DNA of 64,000 nt from Chloroflexota bacterium. GTDB taxonomy: Bacteria > Chloroflexota > Anaerolineae > Aggregatilineales > J027. The stretch is taken from the NCBI GenBank assembly GCA_024434115.1, contig QMIT01000011.1, positions 1-64,000 on the forward strand, in the 5' to 3' direction. Shown here one piece after another: positions 1-7,057 of the stretch (within the stretch, counting starts at the first letter, position 1; each line of letters starts with the position of its first letter). Under the pieces are notes generated by a model, which did not search any database, had not been told where the DNA came from, and saw only the letters and a list, made by a program, of their open reading frames with translations. The position numbers were made by a program, and so were the translations under genes.

Positions 1-240
1 TAAAAAACTACCGGGAGGTGAACCAGATGTTGGCGGAGAGGCATTTTGCACTCTTAGACTTTGATCGTCCAAAAAGCACCTCCTCTACCAGAGATACTGT
101 TCAAAAAAGATATATTTTTAAATAGGCCCAGTACCCCTTTCCTTAATAAAATATGACTCCACTCATTAGGGCTAGTAGCTTTACGCTCAATTACTTGTGA
201 TGAATATCACAAATATACACAACTGAATCCGTGATTAGCA
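1..240. other. AT-rich intergenic DNA at window edge
   Basis: No intact gene is seen. One frame is open from the left edge to a TGA at 62-64 and could be the last 20 codons of a gene outside the window, but the fragment is too short to identify. The rest is AT-rich and holds a CRP/FNR-like palindrome listed separately. Confidence 0.4.
195..212. promoter_or_regulatory. CRP/FNR-like palindrome
   Basis: TTGTGATGAATATCACAA is a dyad with 7-bp arms. Its core, TGTGA-N6-TCACA, equals the classical CRP consensus. It lies about 340 bp before the TIR-NACHT gene and beside a TIR relic on the other strand, so its target is unclear. CRP-family binding is inferred from the motif only. Confidence 0.35.
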
Positions 241-409
241 GCAGCAAAGCCATTTTCGGGGGGTGCAGGCTGCCAACAATAGACTGTCGCTACTCGCCGC
301 GATCCCCTCAAAATCTATCCGGAGGATGCGTCCCCAATCACGTAGGTCTTGTGCCAAGCGCTCTACAAATGGTCGCTGCCCCGAATAGCGAAGAGAGTTG
401 GATGTGCAT
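241..409 (-). pseudogene. relic of a TIR-domain gene
   Basis: On the minus strand one frame reads RYSGQRPFVERLAQDLRDWG and then continues IDFEGI. This matches the start of bacterial TIR domains, which typically read SYSRxDxxFVexLaxDLxxxG, then WxDxxxI. Upstream the frame meets a stop, there is no start codon, and downstream the similarity dissolves into low-complexity residues. I read it as the decayed N-terminal part of a TIR gene, unrelated in position to the intact TIR-NACHT gene that follows on the opposite strand. The identification rests on about 28 residues, so it is moderate. Confidence 0.5.
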
Positions 410-436
410 TGTCAGCCTATTTCATTCACAGGTTTG

Positions 437-466
437 TTGTATCATTTTGTGAACATAGCGTAGAAT
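437..466 (+). promoter_or_regulatory. possible promoter of TIR-NACHT gene
   Basis: TTGTAT and TAGAAT are separated by 18 bp, about 80 bp before the start codon. The match to a housekeeping sigma promoter is partial. Confidence 0.3.
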
Positions 467-549
467 AACACAAAAGTTGCATCCACCAAACGTCCACAGC
501 ATCGCAGCCCATGTCCTAACGACCACCTGTTCATGAGGGTTCATCCGTT

Positions 550-3315
550 ATGCCTAAAGTGTTCATCTCCTACGCTTGGAACGATGGCGCGACCCTTGCC
601 CGTCAGTTGTATGAACGCTTCAACCACATCCCCGGTTGGTCGGCATGGATGGATTTGGAACTGCACGCCGAATCCGTCTTTAGCCATGAACTACAAAACC
701 GTATCAATGAAGCCGATATAGTGGTCGTCGTCATCTCGCCCGAAGTCAACCGCCGCGAACCGCCCAGTTTTGTGCAGCGCGAACTGGTCTATGCCACCCA
801 ACAAGGGGTAGACAAACCCGTCTTTGCCGCCAAAGCCCACGACTGCCCTGTGCCGCTGATTATTGCCGGGGTGACCTTTGAGCGATTTTTCCCGGCGACC
901 CGCTTTGAGGAGGCGTTCACGGCACTGACACAGCAGATTGAACATAGCCCCAAACACCTCACCTTCAGCACCACCGATCCCCGTGAATTGGAACTGGCCT
1001 ACTTGCGGGAGGTCGCCCGACAGCACGGCTTTTTTGGTAAGGTTTTTGTGGACACCGCCGCTGAAACCCGTCTCACGCCGACCCATCCCGACGACCCGGT
1101 CGAGCATGATCCGGAAGTGGATGTCTATCTGAATCAACTACTGGCGGCCATCCATCCGCCCGACCAACACAGCCCCGACGAGGATGGACGCATGGGTGAA
1201 GTGAAAACGTTCGCCGCTTTGAGTGAGGCCCTCGGCGCATTTGACCGCGTGGCGATTATCGGCGATCCGGGGAGTGGCAAGACGACCACCCTGCGCCGTT
1301 TTGCTTATGCGCTCGGCGATGCCGCTGCCCATGACCCCAACGCCCCCCTGCCTATTTTTGTGCCGCTGGGTGGGTATACTGGGGGTGACTTAGGGGTTTA
1401 TATTGAGCAGCAGTTCGGCGGCTTGCATCTGCGCGATTATCTGCCCAACCGGGCCGTCATCCTGCTGGACGGCCTCAACGAAACCGCCCATGCCAACATG
1501 ACCCACGTTGAGCAGTGGTTGGCGCGTCACCCTCACGTGCGTGTAATGCTGACCTGCCGCAAATTGGATTACGTCGAACGCAAGATGCCCCTCCAGCGTG
1601 TGGATGTGCTGCCATTGGATTTGCTTGGCATCCGGCGTTTTATGCTGGCCTATAAACTTACTGAGACTCAGCTAGATACCCTTTTTTGGGGCTTAACCAC
1701 CCCTGAATTGCGCGATATCTGGACCATCTGGGAGCGGGAAGGCAAAGCATTTGACGATTTTTGGGTTGGGAATAGTATCGGCAGTGCGACCACGAGCGCT
1801 CAAGACAATCACCTAAAAAGCGTCCGGGCTGCCTTATATAATGAAGGGCATTATCCCGGCTTGCTGGGCCTAGTCCGTAACCCCTTCCTACTGACCATCA
1901 CCATCGCCCTATTTAGAAAATCCGGGCAAGTCCCACGCAATCGCGGTCAGTTGTTTCAAGACTTTGTGGCATTGCTCTTCAAAGAACGCGGCAAGCCCGC
2001 CGCGACCACACGACCCCCTTGGATTGACGAGTCGGTACAGCAAAGCGCCCTGATGACATTAGCCTATAAAATGATCGCTGAAAAACGCGGCACACGAGTA
2101 TCCTATGCGTGGGCACGCGGGGTCGTGGCTGAAGATGCCCCCACCCATGATCCCGACCACCTCCTTTACCTATGCGCGAGTGCTGGGATTGTGGACAAGG
2201 GCAGTGATCTGAGCTTCACTCATCAGTTGTTGTTGGAATATTTCGCCGCCTATCAACTCGAAAAGGAAATCCAAAGCGGGGTCTCTGCGGCTAAATACTG
2301 GCCCGGTGAACAGTGGTGGGAGGCCACCGGATGGGAAGAAGCCGCGATTTTTCTTGCTGGGATGCGCGGCAATGCGACAGAGGTGGTCGAATGGCTCACC
2401 CCTGTGAACCCAATAGTAGCCTATCGTTGCGCGACAGAGAGTGGAGCGGACTGCTCGGCTGACGTGCTCCGGATGCTTTATGAACCCATCCCGCATGTCC
2501 GAGCTGCTCCGTTAGCCCGTGCTGTATGGGGACGAGAGATGGCAGAAAAAGGGGATACACGATCCGGGGTAGGTTTACGCCCTGATGGTCTACCAGATTT
2601 CAAATGGATTCAGTTGCCAGCCGGGACATTCGAATTGGGCGGAGATCACGATGCTCATAACTCCATTGACCCCATGCAGGTGACTCTAGAAGCCTTTGCG
2701 ATGGCCTGCTATCCTGTGACTTGGGTGCAGTATCAAGCCTTTGTTGAAGCGCCGGATGGTTATGTTAATGTCAACTGGTGGGCTTATTCCAGTGAGGCTG
2801 CGGCGTGGCGAAAGGCGAATCCACAGTCCCGTGAGGCAAGTTGGCCGATTGCGAACCATCCCCGCGAACGAGTGACTTGGTATGAAGCCATCGCCTTTTG
2901 TCGTTGGGTGAGTGCCAAGTTAGGGTATGAAATCCGATTACCCACAGAACTCGAGTGGGAACGCGCGGCGCGGGGGAATGCCAAACGCTTATTTGCCTAC
3001 GGGAATGAATTTGATCCAACCAAAATCAATACAAGTGAGAGCGGGTTAGGTCGCACCTGTGCGGTTGGCCTCTTCCCACAGGGAGCCAGTGCTGAAAACA
3101 TCTATGATTTATCAGGCCACGTATGGGAATGGACCCTGACTGATTTCGCGGATATTCGTCCCACAACACTGGATGGAAACACGCGGCGTGTGGTACGGGG
3201 TGGATCGTGGCTCAATCCTCAAGTCTACTCGCGCTCAGCCTCGCGGATTAGCAGGTCTCCAGTTGAATGGGATCATGATTTTGGCTTTCGAGTCGTGTGT
3301 CAAATCAAAGTCTAG
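550..3315 (+). CDS. TIR-NACHT-FGE/C-lectin-like protein
   Basis: A 921-residue three-part STAND protein. Residues 1-150 form a TIR domain starting VFISYAWND, with a probable NADase glutamate at E78 (QRELVYA). Residues 225-650 form a NACHT NTPase with Walker A GDPGSGKTT near 238 and Walker B AVILLDGLNE near 303. Residues 683-919 are an FGE-sulfatase/C-type-lectin-like domain (RLPTELEWERAARG, GHVWEWT, RGGSW, GFRVV). Known relatives act in antiphage or self/non-self conflict systems: the C-terminal part senses, NACHT oligomerises, and TIR depletes NAD. That role is inferred here. The gene stands alone about 145 bp before hsdM. The FGE end resembles the polymorphic region of retroelement-diversified proteins, and a related TIR-FGE protein lies at 28.4-29.6 kb. 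Confidence 0.88.
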   Translation: MPKVFISYAWNDGATLARQLYERFNHIPGWSAWMDLELHAESVFSHELQNRINEADIVVVVISPEVNRREPPSFVQRELVYATQQGVDKPVFAAKAHDCPVPLIIAGVTFERFFPATRFEEAFTALTQQIEHSPKHLTFSTTDPRELELAYLREVARQHGFFGKVFVDTAAETRLTPTHPDDPVEHDPEVDVYLNQLLAAIHPPDQHSPDEDGRMGEVKTFAALSEALGAFDRVAIIGDPGSGKTTTLRRFAYALGDAAAHDPNAPLPIFVPLGGYTGGDLGVYIEQQFGGLHLRDYLPNRAVILLDGLNETAHANMTHVEQWLARHPHVRVMLTCRKLDYVERKMPLQRVDVLPLDLLGIRRFMLAYKLTETQLDTLFWGLTTPELRDIWTIWEREGKAFDDFWVGNSIGSATTSAQDNHLKSVRAALYNEGHYPGLLGLVRNPFLLTITIALFRKSGQVPRNRGQLFQDFVALLFKERGKPAATTRPPWIDESVQQSALMTLAYKMIAEKRGTRVSYAWARGVVAEDAPTHDPDHLLYLCASAGIVDKGSDLSFTHQLLLEYFAAYQLEKEIQSGVSAAKYWPGEQWWEATGWEEAAIFLAGMRGNATEVVEWLTPVNPIVAYRCATESGADCSADVLRMLYEPIPHVRAAPLARAVWGREMAEKGDTRSGVGLRPDGLPDFKWIQLPAGTFELGGDHDAHNSIDPMQVTLEAFAMACYPVTWVQYQAFVEAPDGYVNVNWWAYSSEAAAWRKANPQSREASWPIANHPRERVTWYEAIAFCRWVSAKLGYEIRLPTELEWERAARGNAKRLFAYGNEFDPTKINTSESGLGRTCAVGLFPQGASAENIYDLSGHVWEWTLTDFADIRPTTLDGNTRRVVRGGSWLNPQVYSRSASRISRSPVEWDHDFGFRVVCQIKV

Positions 3316-3461
3316 ACATAGCGTGGTCGAGAATTTTTCATTTCCCCAAAATGCGGTACACTGTAAAGACATTACTTAAGAGTATCGCCGTCAGTCTAAA
3401 TCCCTGCGGTTGAGCCGGAGATCATGCCGTTGGCTCAACTGGCAGTGTACCCGTTGGGAAA

Positions 3462-4994
3462 ATGTCTATGTCCACGCCGATTAACCAAGACGAAATTAAC
3501 GCCATCCTCTGGAAAGCCTGCGACACCTTTCGCGGCACGATTGACCCCTCCGAATACAAAAATTACATCCTCGTGATGCTGTTTTTGAAATACGTCTCCG
3601 ATGTGTGGATTGACCACCGCGAGCAGTATGAGCGTCAATTTGGCGACGACGAGGAACGTATCCAGCGCCGCATGAGCCGTGAACCCTTTGTGTTGCCAAA
3701 GGGCAGCGATTATTATTCGCTCTATGAAAAGCGCAACCTGCCCAATCTGGGGGAAGAAATCAATATTGCCCTTGATGCAATTGAACGTGACAACAAAGAA
3801 AAACTAGCCGAGGTCTTCCGTAACATTGATTTCAACAGTGATGCGGCATTAGGCAGAACCGCCCAACGCAACGAGCGCCTCAAAAATCTGCTCAACGACT
3901 TCAACGACCCGCGCCTTGACCTGCGCCCTTCACGGGTGGGCAATCTGGATGTCATCGGCAACGCCTATGAATATCTGATTGGCAAATTTGCTGCCGGGGC
4001 GGGCAAAAAAGCGGGTGAATTTTATACTCCGCCCGAAGTGAGCAGTCTGCTGGCCCAACTGCTCGACCCCCAACGCGGCGAACGTATTTGTGATCCGGCC
4101 TGTGGATCGGGGTCGTTGCTGATTAAATGCGCCCAACACGTCCAAGCCCACTATCACGCCGAGGACTTTTCGATTTGGGGCCAAGAGGTCAACGGCAGCA
4201 CATGGGCGCTGTGTATGATGAATATGTTCCTACACAACATGCCCGTCACCCAGCACAATATCAAATGGGGTGACACGCTGGGTGAACCGCAGCTACTGGA
4301 AGACGACGACCTTGCCAGCTTTGATGTCGTGGTCGCCAATCCGCCCTTCTCGCTGGATAAGTGGGGCGCGGACAAAGCCGAAGCCGACCGCTACCGCCGA
4401 TTTTGGCGCGGCATCCCCCCCAAAAGCAAAGGGGATTATGCCTTCATCACCCACATGATCGAGACGGCCACCCGCAACCCCAACGCCAATGGACGGGTGG
4501 GCGTGATTGTGCCGCATGGGGTGTTATTCCGGGGTAGTGCCGAGGGCAGAATCCGTCAGCAGTTGATTGAGGAAAATTTGCTGGACGCGGTGATTGGGCT
4601 GCCTGCCAATCTGTTTTATGGCACCGGCATCCCTGCCGCCATCCTGATTTTTAAGCGCCAGCGGCCCGACGATACCGTGCTGTTTATTGATGCCAGCCGC
4701 GACTTTGAACCGGGCACGAATCAAAACCGATTGCGTCCCGCCGACCTTGAACAAATTGTGCAGACCTATCGCCGCTGGGAGCCGATTGAAAAATATGCCG
4801 CATTGGTAAACCGCGACGCCATTGCCGCCAATGACTACAACCTCAACATTCCGCGTTATGTGGATACCTTTGAGGCTGAGGCGACGATTGACCTGCCCGC
4901 CGTGCAGCGCGAAATTGAGACACTCGAAAGCCAGTTGGCGGATGTGAAGAGCCGTATGGCGGCCTATCTGCGGGAGTTGGGGCTAGATGGATGA
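3462..4994 (+). CDS. hsdM: type I restriction-modification DNA methylase HsdM
   Basis: The 510-residue modification subunit of a type I restriction enzyme, which methylates adenine N6 together with HsdS and joins HsdR for cleavage. The N-terminal helical HsdM domain starts at INQDEINAILWKACDTFRG. AdoMet motif I is DPACGSGSLL near residue 211, and the catalytic motif IV is NPPF near 292. Length is normal for the family. The last codons, encoding RMAAYLRELGLDG, are repeated twice more downstream. The TGA overlaps an ATG as ATGA, the usual hsdM-hsdS junction, but here that junction leads into an antisense gene instead of hsdS. Confidence 0.96.
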   Translation: MSMSTPINQDEINAILWKACDTFRGTIDPSEYKNYILVMLFLKYVSDVWIDHREQYERQFGDDEERIQRRMSREPFVLPKGSDYYSLYEKRNLPNLGEEINIALDAIERDNKEKLAEVFRNIDFNSDAALGRTAQRNERLKNLLNDFNDPRLDLRPSRVGNLDVIGNAYEYLIGKFAAGAGKKAGEFYTPPEVSSLLAQLLDPQRGERICDPACGSGSLLIKCAQHVQAHYHAEDFSIWGQEVNGSTWALCMMNMFLHNMPVTQHNIKWGDTLGEPQLLEDDDLASFDVVVANPPFSLDKWGADKAEADRYRRFWRGIPPKSKGDYAFITHMIETATRNPNANGRVGVIVPHGVLFRGSAEGRIRQQLIEENLLDAVIGLPANLFYGTGIPAAILIFKRQRPDDTVLFIDASRDFEPGTNQNRLRPADLEQIVQTYRRWEPIEKYAALVNRDAIAANDYNLNIPRYVDTFEAEATIDLPAVQREIETLESQLADVKSRMAAYLRELGLDG

Positions 4995-4997
4995 ACG
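4952..4997 (+). repeat. hsdM-tail direct repeat, copy 1
   Basis: The 46-bp 3' end of hsdM. Copy 2 (5388-5433) matches it at roughly 39 of 46 positions by eye, and copy 3 (5616-5657) matches more loosely. All three code for R-M-A-A-Y-L-R-x-L in one frame. Confidence 0.85.
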
Positions 4998-5333
4998 TGG
5001 GAAATTTTCCCGCAGGGCACGCAACCGCGCACGTAAAGCCAGCGTTTCAGGCGAATAGGCGGCTTCGGTTTCTTGTTGAATCCGTTCCGCTGTGGCATCG
5101 GCCTGTTGAACATAGGCATCCACCTCAGCGCGATGGGTCAGATAGTAGGCGAGGACGGCGTAGACATCGGCCAATGACAAGGTGGGATAGCTGTCTACAA
5201 TGCCTTCCGCCGTTTCACCCGATTGGAAGGCATGAATGACCAGTTCTAACAACACCCGTGTTCCGCCGACCCGAATTTTGCCGGAGGGGTCTTGGCGCAG
5301 GGGCACATCAATGGCGATAGGTGAGGCAAGCAT
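4983..5333 (-). CDS. DUF433 domain protein, orphan antitoxin-like
   Basis: A 116-residue protein. The start is the ATG preceded by GGAG at 7-nt spacing (MLASPIAIDVPLRQDPSGKI). The core IRVGGTRVLLELVIHAFQSG, followed by TAEGIVDSYPTLSLADVYAV, is the DUF433 signature, a small fold related to VapB-type antitoxins and often paired with a PIN-like toxin. No toxin partner is adjacent, so it is an orphan here. The C-terminal half is probably coiled coil. It is antisense to the restriction operon, overlaps the end of hsdM by 12 bp tail to tail, and sits between copies 1 and 2 of the hsdM-tail repeat, as expected of an insertion. Confidence 0.82.
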   Translation of the reverse strand: MLASPIAIDVPLRQDPSGKIRVGGTRVLLELVIHAFQSGETAEGIVDSYPTLSLADVYAVLAYYLTHRAEVDAYVQQADATAERIQQETEAAYSPETLALRARLRALRENFPRSSI

Positions 5334-5387
5334 GAGTTTGATCTCCAACCAGTTGACCTGTTTATTATACCGGACAACAGGGCAAAC

Positions 5388-5433
5388 CCGTATGGCGGCG
5401 TATTTGCGGGGGTTGGGATTGGATGGGTGAACG
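5388..5433 (+). repeat. hsdM-tail direct repeat, copy 2
   Basis: Codes for RMAAYLRGLGLDG and ends in TGAACG like copy 1, but has no methylase body in front of it. It lies just upstream of the DUF433 start. It is a non-functional duplicate of the hsdM end. Confidence 0.85.
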
Positions 5434-5530
5434 CCAGAAAAAGCCCGATTTCTTAATGCTTCCAAAAGGGCTTGAGAGGGGGGTAAACGCGGGTAGGGGG
5501 TTTTATGCGTATGGTGGGCAGCCATAAATC

Positions 5531-5546
5531 CGTAACTGTAGTTACG
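5531..5546. promoter_or_regulatory. inverted repeat, possible operator
   Basis: CGTAACT-GT-AGTTACG has 7-bp arms and lies 20 bp before a second palindrome in the short gap upstream of hsdS. A repressor or controller site is an inference. Confidence 0.35.
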
Positions 5547-5565
5547 CTTTTATGAGTGACAAACA

Positions 5566-5581
5566 TAGAACAATTGTTCTA
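5566..5581. promoter_or_regulatory. perfect 16-bp palindrome, LexA-like core
   Basis: TAGAACAATTGTTCTA is a perfect dyad with the core GAAC-N4-GTTC, the arrangement of Gram-positive-type LexA boxes. It precedes the hsdS leader ORF by about 25 bp, so it could place hsdS under SOS or controller regulation. No protein assignment can be made from the sequence. Confidence 0.4.
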
Positions 5582-5606
5582 GTATTGAAAAAGGATAAAG
5601 GCGCGG

Positions 5607-5657
5607 ATGAATAGGCGCATGGCGGCGTATCTGAGGGAGTTGGTGCTTGATGACTAA
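5607..5657 (+). CDS. 16-residue leader ORF coupled to hsdS
   Basis: ATG with AAAGG five bases upstream opens MNRRMAAYLRELVLDD. The stop lies inside hsdS, 8 bp past its ATG. The last 13 residues repeat the end of HsdM (copy 3 of the tail repeat). I infer that it survives because it brings ribosomes to the hsdS start, replacing the lost hsdM-hsdS overlap. The peptide itself may have no function. Confidence 0.5.
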   Translation: MNRRMAAYLRELVLDD

Positions 5658-6870
5658 TCTACCTTCTAAATGGGAGTTAAAAACCCTTGCTGAATGCTGC
5701 GAGGTGGTTGGTCAATATGGGGCTAACTCACCCTCAATAGACTATAGTGAAGAATTACCGCGATATATTAGAATCACTGACATAACTGATGAAGGACGAT
5801 TGTTACAAGACGGGAAAGTAAGCGTTATCTTGCAAGGGAATGAAAAATATATATTGTCTAGTGGGGATTTTCTTTTTGCCCGATCAGGGGCAACTGTTGG
5901 AAAGAGTTATTTATACCATGAGCAAGATGGTTGGGCAATTTATGCTGGGTATCTAATCAAGTTTAGAACTAATGAGAATATCCTAATTTCAGAATACCTA
6001 AAGCATTTTACCCAATCTGAAATGTATTGGACTTGGGTTAAGAATTCCCTTCGGGCTGGTGCTCAACCGAACATCAATGCTAAAGAATACAGCAATATAC
6101 TGATTCCTCTCCCCCCCCTCGCCGAGCAGCGCCAAATAGCCGCCATCCTCAGCACATGGGATGAGGCCATTACCCTCACCGAGCAGTTAATTGACGCGCT
6201 CCAACGCCGCAAGCAAGCCCTCATGCAATTGTTGCTGACGGGTGCGGTGCGCTTCCCTGAGTTTGATGGGGAGTGGATCGCACAACGTTTTGGCGACATA
6301 TTCGAGCGTGTAACCCGACGGAACGACTCTTTAAATACAAATGTGCTGACTATCTCTGCTCAACATGGCCTTGTAAGTCAGCAAGAGTTTTTCAATAAGA
6401 TTGTGGCCGGAGAGGGAATTGAAAACTATTACCTATTGAAACAAGGCGAGTTTGCATATAACCGCAGCTATTCGAATGGTTATCCATATGGAGCGATGAA
6501 ACGCCTAGATGATTATGATGAAGGAATTCTGTCTACTCTCTATATTTGTTTCAGACTTATTGAAGGAATGGGCAATTCGGACTTCTTTACGCATTTTTTT
6601 GAAAGTGGCGCTTTAAATCGGGGTATTTACACAATAGCCCAAGAAGGGGCACGTAATCACGGCTTACTCAATCTCGCTATAGGTGATTTTTTCGATTTGA
6701 TTGTGAATGTTCCTTCATTAGAGGAGCAAAACAAAATGGCTGAATTTTTCGAGGTACAGGAGAGAGTCCTAAATATTGTAATCGAGCAAAAAAAAGAACT
6801 TGAAAAGCAAAAACGCGGGTTGATGCAGCAGCTATTGACGGGTGCGGTGCGGGTGCAGGTGGAGGAGTAG
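5650..6870 (+). CDS. hsdS: type I restriction specificity subunit HsdS
   Basis: A 406-residue DNA-recognition subunit. The ATG at 5650 is preferred to the TTG one codon earlier because it lies within the leader-ORF overlap. Target-recognition domain 1 covers about residues 5-150; the central conserved helix follows (PLAEQRQIAAILSTWDEAI, then ALMQLLLTGAVRF); domain 2 covers about 215-355; the distal helix repeats the pattern (LMQQLLTGAVRV). The two domains are visibly richer in A+T than the conserved spacer and than hsdM or hsdR, which suggests acquired recognition modules. A run of eight C at 6111-6118 sits at the junction of domain 1 and the central helix. Confidence 0.94.
   Translation: MTNLPSKWELKTLAECCEVVGQYGANSPSIDYSEELPRYIRITDITDEGRLLQDGKVSVILQGNEKYILSSGDFLFARSGATVGKSYLYHEQDGWAIYAGYLIKFRTNENILISEYLKHFTQSEMYWTWVKNSLRAGAQPNINAKEYSNILIPLPPLAEQRQIAAILSTWDEAITLTEQLIDALQRRKQALMQLLLTGAVRFPEFDGEWIAQRFGDIFERVTRRNDSLNTNVLTISAQHGLVSQQEFFNKIVAGEGIENYYLLKQGEFAYNRSYSNGYPYGAMKRLDDYDEGILSTLYICFRLIEGMGNSDFFTHFFESGALNRGIYTIAQEGARNHGLLNLAIGDFFDLIVNVPSLEEQNKMAEFFEVQERVLNIVIEQKKELEKQKRGLMQQLLTGAVRVQVEE
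6111..6118 (+). repeat. C8 homopolymer in hsdS
   Basis: Eight consecutive C within the codons for PLPPLAEQ. Slippage by one base would cut HsdS after its first recognition domain. Such tracts cause phase variation in some hsdS genes; whether this one does is unknown. Confidence 0.5.
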
Positions 6871-7001
6871 CCGATGGGTTGCGCCGGGGAGTAGTTTCAG
6901 TTTTACCTTTGATGAACCGGGAGCATATCTCTAGCGGTGCAGTCTTCATGCAAATGAGGTTGGGAGGATTGTCGTCACAGAATAGGGGCGGGGGTGATAG
7001 C

Positions 7002-7032
7002 TCTGGGGAAGACCTCCCCAGAACTTTTTTTC
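7002..7032 (+). terminator. intrinsic terminator after hsdS
   Basis: A CTGGGGA / TCCCC(AG) stem with a short loop is followed after a few bases by seven T. It lies about 130 bp past hsdS and just before the stop of the antisense gene at 7058. Confidence 0.65.
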
Positions 7033-7057
7033 GGACGCCGACGGTGCCTTGACATCC

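Noticed and set aside
231-452. 73-codon plus-strand open frame
   Set aside because: It is the antisense of the TIR relic, has no ribosome-binding site and an unnatural residue mix.
691-1137. 148-codon minus-strand frame
   Set aside because: Antisense shadow of the TIR-NACHT gene; no motifs.
5236-5430. 64-codon plus frame ending RMAAYLRGLGLDG
   Set aside because: Its body is antisense to DUF433; only the hsdM-tail duplicate at its end is meaningful and is listed as a repeat.
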